Assembly: GCA_023387695.1 (NCBI GenBank)
Contig: JAEWHT010000305.1
Location: 1-11,408 of the forward strand
Source of the DNA: Pseudomonadota bacterium
GTDB taxonomy: Bacteria > Pseudomonadota > Alphaproteobacteria > Rhizobiales > Xanthobacteraceae
Length of the DNA: 11,408 nucleotides
Direction: 5' to 3'
Shown one piece after another: positions 1 to 7,826 of the stretch. Numbering within the stretch: position 1 is the stretch's first letter; each line of letters begins with the position of its first letter. The notes beneath the pieces are model-generated. The model was not told the DNA's origin. It saw only the letters and a list, made by a program, of their open reading frames with translations, and did no database searches. A program made the position numbers and the translations under genes.

Positions 1-282
1 CTCGGTGCCGAGCAGGAACAGCACGGCCTTGGGGTCGACCAGGATCTTGACGCCCTTGTCCTCGACGACTTCGTCGGTCGGGCGGATATCGTGGGCGTAT
101 TCGACCGTGTAGGACTGGCCGGCGCAGCCGCCATTCTTCACGCCGACGCGCAAGCCTACGATCTCGGAATCGGCGCGCTGGGTCAGCTCGCTGATGCGCT
201 GAGCGGCGGCATCGGTCAGCCGCATCACCTGCGGACGCGGACGCCGCGGCTTCGGAGTGGATGCTGGTGTTGCCTGTGTCAT
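1..282 (-). CDS. sufA: A-type iron-sulfur carrier, SufA/IscA (HesB) family, 3' end cut by window
   Basis: The first 94 residues of a HesB/IscA-type protein are visible. The family carries Fe-S clusters or iron to apo-targets in the cytoplasm. After a basic, Pro-rich N-terminus (about residues 1-18), the A-type fold starts at VMRLTDAAAQRI and contains the GGCAG motif with Cys53, which matches the first conserved cysteine of the family. The C-terminal CGC-type motif carrying the other two cysteines would lie beyond base 1, so ligand completeness cannot be judged. The ATG at 282 is the only good start: the next in-frame codon block upstream reaches a stop at 313-315. No strong Shine-Dalgarno precedes it. 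It lies 49 bp after the SufT-like gene, in the same direction, as the last gene of the suf cluster visible here. It could equally be called iscA or erpA-like; placement in the suf operon favours sufA. Confidence 0.9.
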   Translation of the reverse strand, partial: MTQATPASTPKPRRPRPQVMRLTDAAAQRISELTQRADSEIVGLRVGVKNGGCAGQSYTVEYAHDIRPTDEVVEDKGVKILVDPKAVLFLLGTE

Positions 283-331
283 GTCAGTGATGTGGTCCGT
301 TGCGGAGCGAATTCAATATCGAGGGTACGCG

Positions 332-703
332 TCACCACATGTTGAGGACGAGGCGCGCCTCGTCGCTCATGCGTTCTGGCGTCCAGGCCGGCTCCCAGAC
401 GACCTTGACGTCGACCACGCCGACGCCGGGGACGCTGGCGACTGCGTTCTCGACCATGGTCGGCAGCTCGCCGGCGGCCGGACAATTCGGCGTCGTCAGC
501 GTCATCTTCACGTCGACGGAACGGTCATCCTTGATCTCGACCTTGTAGATCAGACCGAGTTCGTAGATGTCGGCCGGGATTTCCGGGTCGAACACGGTCT
601 TGAGTCCGGCAATGATCTCGGTGGTCAGACGCTCGGTCTCCTCCGGCGGAAGCGCCGAGAGGGTCTCCATCGGATTGGCTTTGATTTCGGCCGTGTCACT
701 CAT
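332..703 (-). CDS. sufT: SUF system Fe-S assembly protein, DUF59/MIP18 (SufT-like) family
   Basis: A 123-residue protein made of one DUF59 (MIP18/PaaD-like) domain, about residues 22-115. The family helps mature cytosolic Fe-S proteins; its exact chemistry is unsettled. Visible hallmarks are DPEIPADIYELGLIY (39-53) and TTPNCPAAGELP (70-81), with the conserved, probably functional Cys74. A family tryptophan/acidic C-terminal tail follows (VWEPAWTPERMSDEAR). The start ATG overlaps the sufS stop in an ATGA (700-703), so translation is probably coupled to sufS. The 49-bp gap to the A-type carrier gene keeps both in one likely transcript. This is the usual companion at the end of rhizobial suf operons. 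The domain assignment is firm; the SufT name rests on operon context, and PaaD-type relatives share the same fold. Confidence 0.9.
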   Translation of the reverse strand: MSDTAEIKANPMETLSALPPEETERLTTEIIAGLKTVFDPEIPADIYELGLIYKVEIKDDRSVDVKMTLTTPNCPAAGELPTMVENAVASVPGVGVVDVKVVWEPAWTPERMSDEARLVLNMW

Positions 704-1947
704 GCGAACAAATCCCGCGCCTTCAACAGCGCCTGTGCCAGATGATCGACTTCTTCCCGCGTATTATACATGCCGAACGAGGCGCGGCAGGTGGCCGTGA
801 CGTTGAACCGCTCTAAAAGCGGCATCACGCAATGGGTGCCGGCGCGCACCGCGATGCCCTGACGGTCGATCACGGTGGCGACGTCATGGGCGTGCGCGCC
901 CTTCAGCTCGAACGAGATCACCGGGCCCTTGCCACGGGCCGTGCCGATCAGCCGCAGCGAGTTGATCTCGCGCAGCTTCTCCTGGGCGTAGGCAACGAGA
1001 TCGTGCTCGTGCGCGGCGATGCGTTCCTTGCCGATCGAATTGACGTAATCGATGGCAGCGCCAAGTCCCACGGCCTCCACGATCGCCGGCGTGCCCGCCT
1101 CGAATTTGTGCGGGGGATCGCCATAAGTGACAACATCGCGCGAGACCTCGCGGATCATCTCGCCGCCGCCATTGAAGGGTCGCATCGCCACGAGATGGTC
1201 GTACTTGGCCCAGAGCACACCGATGCCGGTCGGCCCGTACACCTTGTGTCCGGTGAAGACGTAGAAGTCGCAGCCGATGTCCTGGACGTCGACCGGAATG
1301 TGCACCGCGCCCTGGCTGCCATCGACCAGCACGGGGATGCCGCGGGCATGCGCGATCTTCACGACGTCCTTGACCGGCACGATGGTGCCCAGCGCATTCG
1401 ACATCTGCGTGATCGCGACCAGCTTGGTCTTCGACGTCAGCAGCTTCTCGAACTCGTCGATGAGGAAATTGCCCTCGTCATCGACCGGCGCCCACTTGAT
1501 CACGGCACCCTGGCGCTCCCTGAGGAAATGCCAGGGAACGATGTTGGAGTGGTGCTCCATGATCGAGATGACGATCTCGTCGCCTTCTTTGATGTTCGGC
1601 GCCCCCCAGGACGACGCGACCAGATTGATCGCTTCTGTCGCATTGCGGGTGAAGATCACTTCCTCGGTGCGGGGCGCATTGATGAACTGCGCGACCTTGG
1701 TACGTCCGCCCTCGTAAGCCTCCGTCGCCGCGTTGGCGAGGTAGTGCAGCCCGCGATGCACGTTGGCATATTCGGATTGATAGGCCTGCGTCATGCGATC
1801 CAGCACGGCGCTCGGCTTCTGCGCGGAGGCCGCGTTGTCGAGATAGACCAGCGGCTTGCCATAGACCTGAAGGCTAAGCGCCGGGAAATCCTGGCGCACG
1901 CGCGCTACGTCATAGGTGCCGTTCTTGACCGCGGGATGCGTGCTCAT
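700..1947 (-). CDS. sufS: Cysteine desulfurase SufS (class II, PLP-dependent)
   Basis: Converts L-cysteine to alanine and leaves a persulfide on the enzyme for SUF cluster assembly. It is a 415-residue fold-type I aminotransferase-like enzyme of normal length. The PLP Schiff-base lysine is Lys235 in FTGHKVYGP. Asp209 and Gln212 (VDGSQGAVH) and His132 (MEHHSNIVPW) hold the cofactor. The catalytic Cys373 lies in RAGTHCVMPLL, the class II context, and RASFGMYNT (388-396) is the C-terminal substrate-binding stretch. Its start forms an ATGA overlap with the sufD stop (1944-1947), with a GGAG about 8 nt upstream inside sufD. Its own stop overlaps sufT. SufS enzymes usually need SufE or SufU to accept the persulfide, and neither is encoded here. 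All key residues are present, so the enzyme should be active. Confidence 0.97.
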   Translation of the reverse strand: MSTHPAVKNGTYDVARVRQDFPALSLQVYGKPLVYLDNAASAQKPSAVLDRMTQAYQSEYANVHRGLHYLANAATEAYEGGRTKVAQFINAPRTEEVIFTRNATEAINLVASSWGAPNIKEGDEIVISIMEHHSNIVPWHFLRERQGAVIKWAPVDDEGNFLIDEFEKLLTSKTKLVAITQMSNALGTIVPVKDVVKIAHARGIPVLVDGSQGAVHIPVDVQDIGCDFYVFTGHKVYGPTGIGVLWAKYDHLVAMRPFNGGGEMIREVSRDVVTYGDPPHKFEAGTPAIVEAVGLGAAIDYVNSIGKERIAAHEHDLVAYAQEKLREINSLRLIGTARGKGPVISFELKGAHAHDVATVIDRQGIAVRAGTHCVMPLLERFNVTATCRASFGMYNTREEVDHLAQALLKARDLFA

Positions 1948-3248
1948 GCCCGACGCTCCAGCCAGCGCTCGGCGATGCCGATCACGTGCTCGCGCAGGCC
2001 ATCATCCGCGATCTGCTCGATCGCCTCGCCGACGAAGGCCTGGATCAGCAGCGCCTGGGCCTGCTTCTCGGGCAAGCCACGGGCCTTCAGGTAGAACAGC
2101 AGGCTGTCATCCAGCGCACCGGCGGTAGCGCCGTGGCCGCAGGAGACGTCATCCGCGAAGATCTCGAGCTCGGGCTTGTTGTCGGCCTCGGCTTCGTCCG
2201 AGAGCAGCAACGCCCGCGTCATCATCTTGCCGTCGGTCTTCTGCGCGTCGGGACGGACGATGATGCGGCCCTGGAACACCGAATGGGCGCGGTCGTCGAT
2301 CACCGCGCGGAACACTTCGCGGCTGACGCAGTTCGGAACGGCGTGGTCGACCACCAGCGTGGTGTCGCCATGCTCGGTCTTCTGCAACAAATTGACGCCG
2401 TTGGCCGAGAGCTCGCTGTTCTCGCCTGCCAGTGTGATGAAACCCTGGAGGCGGCTGACGGCTGCACCGGTCGTCATGTTGAAGAAATTGAATTTGACGT
2501 TGGCGCCGATGGTGACGAAGTGCGAGCTGACGTTCACGGCGTCAGGGGCATCGTCCATCAGACGCATGTGGGCAACGACGGACTCATCGCCGACCGTCAC
2601 GATGACGGCGTCGTTGACCTGGTAGGCCTTGCTACCTGCCGCAACGAAGCTCTCAACGATAGTGGCGCGAGCGCCCTTCCCGATCGCGACCTGCGAGCGG
2701 GTGAAGGCGGACGCGGACGAAGCGGTCGCGATGTGGAGGATCTGGATCGGCGCGGACAGCTGCGCACCGTCGGCGATCGACAGCACGACACCGTCGGTCG
2801 CCATCGCCGCATTCAGCGCTATCACGGCATCGGTGGACACAGTCTTCAGCAGACCCGCATCCTTCTCCAGCGTGTCCCGGAGCGTCTTGAAACCAGCCTC
2901 GACGGTCAGCGCCTTGACGTCGGAGAGATCGGCCGCGAACACGCCGTCGACCAGCACCAGCTTGCGGGCGCCTGCGATCGCATGCGCCTTCACGGCCTCC
3001 GCGGCGCGCTTCAGAGCGGCTGCATCAGGCACGGCTGCCAGCGGCAGCACCTCACCGACCAGCGCGCGCAGGTCAGTGTATTTCCATTCCTCGATCCGGC
3101 GGTGCGGCAGGCCGAGACGCTCATAGGTCTCAAACGCCTCGCGGCGCACGGCGATCACGGACGGCGAACCCGGTAGGCGGCCTTCGGCGCTGGCGAAGAG
3201 ATCGCTCACCGCGCGGCCGTTTCCGGTCTTTGCCACAGCAACGTTCAT
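1944..3248 (-). CDS. sufD: SufD, Fe-S scaffold complex subunit
   Basis: SufD is the SufB paralogue that forms the SufBC2D scaffold where clusters are built, and it also takes part in iron entry. The 434-residue protein has an alpha-helical N-terminal part (about 1-150), a right-handed beta-helix core (about 150-380) and a C-terminal helical domain that contacts SufC. The diagnostic block NKPELEIFADDVSCGHGAT spans 357-375. Cys370 and His372 correspond to the conserved Cys/His of the family (E. coli Cys358/His360). The C-terminal LLFYLKARGLPEKQAQALLIQAF is also typical. The start at 3248 is supported by an AAGGAA Shine-Dalgarno at 3256-3261 (minus strand), which overlaps the sufC stop codon; the intergenic gap is only 11 bp. 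The gene ends in an ATGA overlap with sufS. Confidence 0.96.
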   Translation of the reverse strand: MNVAVAKTGNGRAVSDLFASAEGRLPGSPSVIAVRREAFETYERLGLPHRRIEEWKYTDLRALVGEVLPLAAVPDAAALKRAAEAVKAHAIAGARKLVLVDGVFAADLSDVKALTVEAGFKTLRDTLEKDAGLLKTVSTDAVIALNAAMATDGVVLSIADGAQLSAPIQILHIATASSASAFTRSQVAIGKGARATIVESFVAAGSKAYQVNDAVIVTVGDESVVAHMRLMDDAPDAVNVSSHFVTIGANVKFNFFNMTTGAAVSRLQGFITLAGENSELSANGVNLLQKTEHGDTTLVVDHAVPNCVSREVFRAVIDDRAHSVFQGRIIVRPDAQKTDGKMMTRALLLSDEAEADNKPELEIFADDVSCGHGATAGALDDSLLFYLKARGLPEKQAQALLIQAFVGEAIEQIADDGLREHVIGIAERWLERRA

Positions 3249-3259
3249 CGCAAAATTCC

Positions 3260-4012
3260 TTACGCGGCGTCCTCGAACTGGGCGTAGCCGGACGCTTCCA
3301 GCTCCAGCGCCAGTTCCTTGCCGCCGCTCTTCACGACACGGCCCTTCGACATCACGTGCACGATGTCCGGCACGATGTAGTTCAGCAGCCGCTGATAATG
3401 GGTAATGACGACCATCGCGCGCTTGGGCGAATGCAGCGCGTTAACGCCGTCGGCCGCGATGCGCAGCGCGTCGATGTCTAGCCCTGAATCCATCTCGTCG
3501 AGGATGCACAGGCTCGGCTCGAACAGCGCCATCTGCAGCACCTCGTTGCGCTTCTTCTCGCCGCCGGAGAAACCGACATTGACGCCGCGCTTGAGCATGT
3601 CCTGCGGGATGTTCAGCGACTTCGAGACCTCGCGGACCTTCTTCAGGAAGTCCGGCGTCGAATATTCGCTCTCGCCGCGGGCCTTGCGCTGCGCGTTCAG
3701 CGCGGTGCGCAGGAAGGTCATGGTGGCGACGCCGGGGATCTCGACCGGATACTGGAACGCCAGGAACACGCCCTTGGCGGCGCGCTCGTCCGGCGACATC
3801 TCCAGCAGGTCTTCACCCTTGAACAGGATCTGACCGTCGGTGACCTCGTAGCCAGGCTTGCCGGCGATGACGTGCGAGAGCGTCGACTTGCCGGAGCCGT
3901 TCGGCCCCATGATCGCGTGGATCTCGCCCTCGTTCACGGTCAGCGTCAACCCGTGGAGGATCTCACGCTCCTCGACACGAACCTTGAGGTCTTTCACTTC
4001 AAGCAAAGCCAT
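3260..4012 (-). CDS. sufC: SufC, ABC-type ATPase of the SufBCD complex
   Basis: A soluble ABC ATPase that drives conformational change in the SufBCD scaffold; it is not a transporter. The 250-residue protein shows a full nucleotide-binding domain: Walker A GPNGSGKST (36-44), Q-loop around Gln87 (AFQYPVEIPG), signature FSGGEKKRNEVLQ (148-160) with the SufC-specific KKRNE, Walker B LCILDEMDSGLD (168-179) with catalytic Glu173, and the H-loop His205 in VVITHYQRLL. No membrane segment is apparent. The start ATG is preceded only by a weak Shine-Dalgarno (GGAT with a long spacer). The gap to the upstream sufB stop is 61 bp, the longest inside sufBCDST, but I see no clear terminator or promoter in it, so it is probably cotranscribed with sufB. 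Confidence 0.97.
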   Translation of the reverse strand: MALLEVKDLKVRVEEREILHGLTLTVNEGEIHAIMGPNGSGKSTLSHVIAGKPGYEVTDGQILFKGEDLLEMSPDERAAKGVFLAFQYPVEIPGVATMTFLRTALNAQRKARGESEYSTPDFLKKVREVSKSLNIPQDMLKRGVNVGFSGGEKKRNEVLQMALFEPSLCILDEMDSGLDIDALRIAADGVNALHSPKRAMVVITHYQRLLNYIVPDIVHVMSKGRVVKSGGKELALELEASGYAQFEDAA

Positions 4013-4073
4013 CTTGGTATCCAGTTTATTCAGATGATGTTGGAGCGCCTAAGCGCGCCGCGAGGATCGGCAA

Positions 4074-5570
<1,497 letters not shown>

Positions 5571-5575
5571 TCTAT

Positions 5576-5602
5576 CCTCCGCTCGTGGTTTCAAGGACCA
5601 CG
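5576..5602 (-). promoter_or_regulatory. sufB ribosome binding site with adjacent 5' UTR hairpin
   Basis: On the minus strand a GGAGG (5576-5580) lies 5 nt before the sufB ATG, the strongest Shine-Dalgarno I noticed in the window, and it fixes the start codon. Three bases upstream sits a perfect 6-bp stem, CGTGGT/ACCACG (5597-5602 with 5584-5589), around a 7-nt loop CCTTGAA. The stem ends so close to the Shine-Dalgarno that it could affect ribosome access. UCCU at the loop edge is complementary to the AGGA of the Shine-Dalgarno. The ribosome site is firm; a regulatory role for the hairpin is inference. Confidence 0.65.
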
Positions 5603-5647
5603 GTGGATCAAACTCGGACGAGTATTACGATGTTTCTGTGCGGAAAG

Positions 5648-5674
5648 CACGGGCTTAGAACGGTTCAAGCCGTG
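5648..5674 (-). promoter_or_regulatory. Imperfect dyad between desulfurase gene and sufB: candidate Irr-type element or weak terminator
   Basis: The dyad has two 12-nt paired arms (CACG, GCTT, GAAC against GTTC, AAGC, CGTG) interrupted by two single-base bulges and centred on base 5662. Its core, 5654-5670, reads CTTAGAA-CGG-TTCAAGC and matches 10 of 14 positions of the iron control element bound by Irr in Bradyrhizobium (TTTAGAA-N3-TTCTAAA, from memory). It also lies only 10 nt after the stop of the upstream desulfurase gene and is followed on the minus strand by CTTTCC, so it could be a weak intrinsic terminator. The U-tract is poor for a terminator. No convincing promoter hexamers are seen nearby; a TAATAC at 5622-5627 is only a weak -10 candidate. 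Confidence 0.4.
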
Positions 5675-5683
5675 TTTCGTCGC

Positions 5684-6823
5684 TTAGGCTCTAAGTAGGG
5701 TATTACCGAGCTTTCGCCAAGCCTCTAACGCCCTGTTGATGTCATCCGGTTCCGTGGACCAGCCCAGACTGAGACGCACCGCTCCCTGCGCCACAGCCGG
5801 GTCGTACCCCATGGCCGAGAGCACGTGGGATGGCTGGACCTTGCCTGAGGAACAAGCGGAACCCGAGGATACAGCGATGCCTTCGAGGTCGAAGCCGATG
5901 ACGGCGGTCTCGGCCTTGAGCCCTGGCGCGGTGAACAAAACAGTATTTGGCAACCTCTTCACGTCATCCGAGAAGACGGCTGCCCCGGCGATCGCGCGAA
6001 TACCATTTCCCAAGTGATCCCTGAGGCTTGTCATCCGCTCTGCATCTTCCGGCAGAGCCTGAAGGGCAGCTCTCACCGCCCCGCCGAACCCGGCGATACC
6101 AGCGACATTCTCGGTTCCCGCCCTTCGGCCGAGCTCCTGTCCACCGCCTCGCAGTACCGGCTCCAGACCAACCAAGCCCTCGGCCACGACCAGTGCGCCA
6201 ACGCCCTTGGGGCCGCCGATCTTGTGCGCAGAAAAGGTCGCAAGGTCTGCGCCTACCGCGTTAATATTGAACGCAATTTTGCCGAGCGCCTGGATCGCGT
6301 CGACATGTAGGAGACCTCCGGCCTCATGGACGATCGCCGACGCCTCCGCTACCGGCTGGAGCGCGCCGGTTTCGTTGTTGGCCGCCATGATCGAGACCAG
6401 CGCAGGCAGGCCATCGGCAAGCAGCTCTCGGAGATGATCGAGATCGACCACGCCGGAGTGTGTGACTCGGATCTGGCTGATGCTCTCTGCCGGAAACTGG
6501 CCACCTGCCAGCACGGAGGCATGCTCGACCGCGGAGACCACCAACCGCCGCACCGTCTCGCCCGATCGGCTGCGCAGGCCAGGCGAGAGCGCCAGCGCAT
6601 TGGCCTCGGTTCCCGCGGAGGTAAAGACGACGTTCCGCGGCAGCGCGCCCACGGCCGTTGCCAGCGCGCCACGCGCATCTTCGACCAGCCGCCGCGCCTC
6701 GCGCCCCTCGGCATGGACCGAGGACGGATTGCCGATCAGCTCGTAGGCAGCCAGCATCGCCGCCCGCGCCTCGGGGCGCAGCGGCGTGGTCGCATTCCAG
6801 TCGAGATAGACGCGTCTCGGCAT
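5684..6823 (-). CDS. Class I cysteine desulfurase (NifS/IscS family)
   Basis: A PLP enzyme that releases sulfur from cysteine as an enzyme persulfide. The 379 residues show LDWNATTPLRPEA near the N-terminus, SAGTEANALAL (69-79), His101 in VEHASVL, Asp175 and Gln178 in HVDAIQALGK, the PLP lysine Lys201 in FSAHKIGGPKG, and catalytic Cys324 in SSGSACSSGKVQPSHVL. The SACSSG context and extended loop mark class I, unlike SufS downstream. The protein ends soon after the core (EAWRKLGNTLLRA) and lacks the longer C-terminal tail that E. coli IscS uses to bind IscU. No iscU lies beside it. It precedes sufB by 113 bp on the same strand and may be the first gene of the suf transcript. No Shine-Dalgarno is seen before the ATG at 6823; a perfect palindrome sits there instead, so leaderless translation is possible. 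Whether to call it iscS, nifS or csd cannot be settled here. Confidence 0.93.
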   Translation of the reverse strand: MPRRVYLDWNATTPLRPEARAAMLAAYELIGNPSSVHAEGREARRLVEDARGALATAVGALPRNVVFTSAGTEANALALSPGLRSRSGETVRRLVVSAVEHASVLAGGQFPAESISQIRVTHSGVVDLDHLRELLADGLPALVSIMAANNETGALQPVAEASAIVHEAGGLLHVDAIQALGKIAFNINAVGADLATFSAHKIGGPKGVGALVVAEGLVGLEPVLRGGGQELGRRAGTENVAGIAGFGGAVRAALQALPEDAERMTSLRDHLGNGIRAIAGAAVFSDDVKRLPNTVLFTAPGLKAETAVIGFDLEGIAVSSGSACSSGKVQPSHVLSAMGYDPAVAQGAVRLSLGWSTEPDDINRALEAWRKLGNTLLRA

Positions 6824-6826
6824 GAA

Positions 6827-6838
6827 GTAATATATTAC
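6827..6838. promoter_or_regulatory. Perfect 12-bp AT-rich palindrome GTAATATATTAC next to desulfurase start
   Basis: GTAATATATTAC is self-complementary and ends 3 bases before the desulfurase ATG (minus strand), where a Shine-Dalgarno would be expected. It stands out in otherwise GC-rich DNA. It could be a regulator half-site pair that blocks initiation, or it could supply a TATATT -10 element (6829-6834) for a leaderless transcript. No matching -35 is seen about 17 bp upstream. Confidence 0.4.
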
Positions 6839-6949
6839 CCTGCATCGCCGGCCGTTCCGCCGGCCACGCCCGACATGGGCCTCGCCCGTGCGCTTGGCAA
6901 CCGCGATTCCGCACCCACGCTTTGCAGAGCCGCACCACGATCACACTAA

Positions 6950-6981
6950 CATCTTGAGTCCATTGACCGATGTTCAAGATG
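6950..6981. repeat. 8-bp inverted repeat CATCTTGA / TCAAGATG, 16-bp spacer
   Basis: Perfect 8-bp arms at 6950-6957 and 6974-6981 are centred in the divergent promoter region. GATGTT (6969-6974) beside the right arm is also the reverse complement of AACATC (6948-6953) beside the left arm. The arms overlap the weak minus-strand hexamers TTGAAC and GATGTT, so an operator role is possible. That is inference from position only. Confidence 0.4.
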
Positions 6982-7123
6982 CTTGCTTTTTGCCCCGCAG
7001 CCTATGTTAGAACGCGCTCCGTCACGTCACCGCGCGCCGTCTGCGCATCACCGCGAGGCGCACGCTTCTCATCCTTCCATTCGCGCTTTCGTCGGCACCG
7101 CTGTCGATGAGGGCCACAATCGG

Positions 7124-7161
7124 TTGATTGCCGAGGACCGCCTCTCCAGCCGATCAATCAA
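7124..7161 (+). repeat. Two-level inverted repeat in the hydrolase leader
   Basis: Outer arms TTGATTG (7124-7130) and CAATCAA (7155-7161) are perfect and enclose an inner GAGG-ACCG-CCTC hairpin (7133-7144). The right arm runs into AAGAGA (7160-7165), the only Shine-Dalgarno-like sequence before the ATG at 7172. If transcribed, the fold would place the ribosome site at the foot of a stem. A regulatory role is inferred, not shown. Confidence 0.35.
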
Positions 7162-7171
7162 GAGATCATCC

Positions 7172-7819
7172 ATGCCTGAAGTTATTTTCACTGGCCCCGC
7201 CGGCCGTCTCGAAGGCCGCTATCACCCGGCCAAGCAGAAGAACGCGCCGATCGCGATGATCCTGCATCCGCATCCGCAGTTTCACGGCACGATGAACCAC
7301 CAGATCGTGTACCAGTGCTACTACGCGTTTGCGCATCGCGGCTTCTCGGTGCTGCGCTTCAACTTCCGCGGCGTCGGCCGCAGCCAGGGTTCGTTCGACC
7401 ACGGCACCGGCGAATTGTCGGATGCGGCAGCAGCGCTCGACTGGGCACAGACCATCAATCCCGAAGCGCGCGCCTGCTGGGTTGCCGGCTTCTCGTTCGG
7501 CGCCTGGATCGGCATGCAGCTCCTGATGCGCCGCCCCGAGGTCGAGGGCTTCATCTCGATCGCGCCGCCGGCCAATCTCTACGACTTCTCGTTCCTCGCG
7601 CCCTGCCCGTCATCGGGCCTGATCGTGCATGGCGAGAAGGACGCAGTGGTGCCGCCCAAGGACGTCAACACGCTCGTCGAGAAGCTGAAGACGCAGAAGG
7701 GCATCGTGATCGATCAGCAGGTCATCCCGGGCGCCAATCATTTCTTCGACGCCAAGCTCGAGCCGCTGATGGAGACCATCACGGCCTATCTCGACATGCG
7801 TCTCGCCAACGTGCGGTAA
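7172..7819 (+). CDS. Small alpha/beta hydrolase (COG2945-like)
   Basis: A cytoplasmic serine hydrolase of unknown substrate. The 215 residues form a compact alpha/beta-hydrolase fold with HPHPQFHGTMNH near the oxyanion strand (32-43), FNFRGVGRSQG (63-73), the nucleophile elbow GFSFG (106-110, Ser108), an acid candidate Asp157 in VHGEKDAVVPP, and the catalytic His190 in GANHFF. The full triad is therefore visible. No signal peptide or membrane segment is seen. The start at 7172 (MPEVIFTGPAGRLEGRY) is preferred because the family begins here and AGAGA lies 6 nt upstream. The frame opens earlier, at 6983, but the added residues are Arg/His/Ser-rich and unlike this family. It is followed after 7 bp by the DUF1697 gene, so the two are probably cotranscribed. 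Related proteins are annotated only as hydrolases, and the substrate cannot be read from sequence. Confidence 0.88.
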   Translation: MPEVIFTGPAGRLEGRYHPAKQKNAPIAMILHPHPQFHGTMNHQIVYQCYYAFAHRGFSVLRFNFRGVGRSQGSFDHGTGELSDAAAALDWAQTINPEARACWVAGFSFGAWIGMQLLMRRPEVEGFISIAPPANLYDFSFLAPCPSSGLIVHGEKDAVVPPKDVNTLVEKLKTQKGIVIDQQVIPGANHFFDAKLEPLMETITAYLDMRLANVR

Positions 7820-7826
7820 GAATGAC

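Larger units (their letters stand above)
6824..7171. other. 348-bp divergent intergenic region
   Basis: The only gene-free stretch over 300 bases, between the divergent desulfurase and hydrolase genes; the promoters of both should lie here. It contains a 12-bp palindrome at 6827-6838, paired GCCGGC hexamers at 6847-6852 and 6859-6864, an 8-bp dyad at 6950-6957/6974-6981, and a 7-bp inverted repeat at 7124-7130/7155-7161. I find no clean sigma70 promoter. A minus-strand TTGAAC (rc of 6971-6976) with an 18-bp spacer to GATGTT (rc of 6947-6952) is the least bad candidate. The hydrolase frame stays open back to an ATG at 6983, but that part looks non-coding. Confidence 0.6.

Noticed and set aside
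832..3176. Long plus-strand open frames opposite sufS and sufD (832-2094 and 1986-3176)
   Set aside because: They are antisense to clearly conserved genes, rich in Arg/His/Asp with no recognisable domain, and are expected in GC-rich DNA where the opposite strand stays open.
4013..4073. Terminator or promoter in the sufB-sufC gap
   Set aside because: Only a 4-bp GCGC/GCGC pairing and no hexamers or T-tract; the gap is best read as plain spacer.
5571..5594. Upstream ATG at 5594 as the sufB start
   Set aside because: The strong GGAGG lies inside this extension and serves the ATG at 5570, which also matches the usual SufB N-terminus.
6894..6912. Sigma54-like TGGCA...C sequence upstream of the desulfurase
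   Set aside because: The -12 GC is missing at the required 10-base spacing from the GG.
6983..7171. N-terminal extension of the hydrolase from an ATG at 6983
   Set aside because: The residues are unlike the family, include a structured leader, and the start at 7172 has a ribosome site and family N-terminus.
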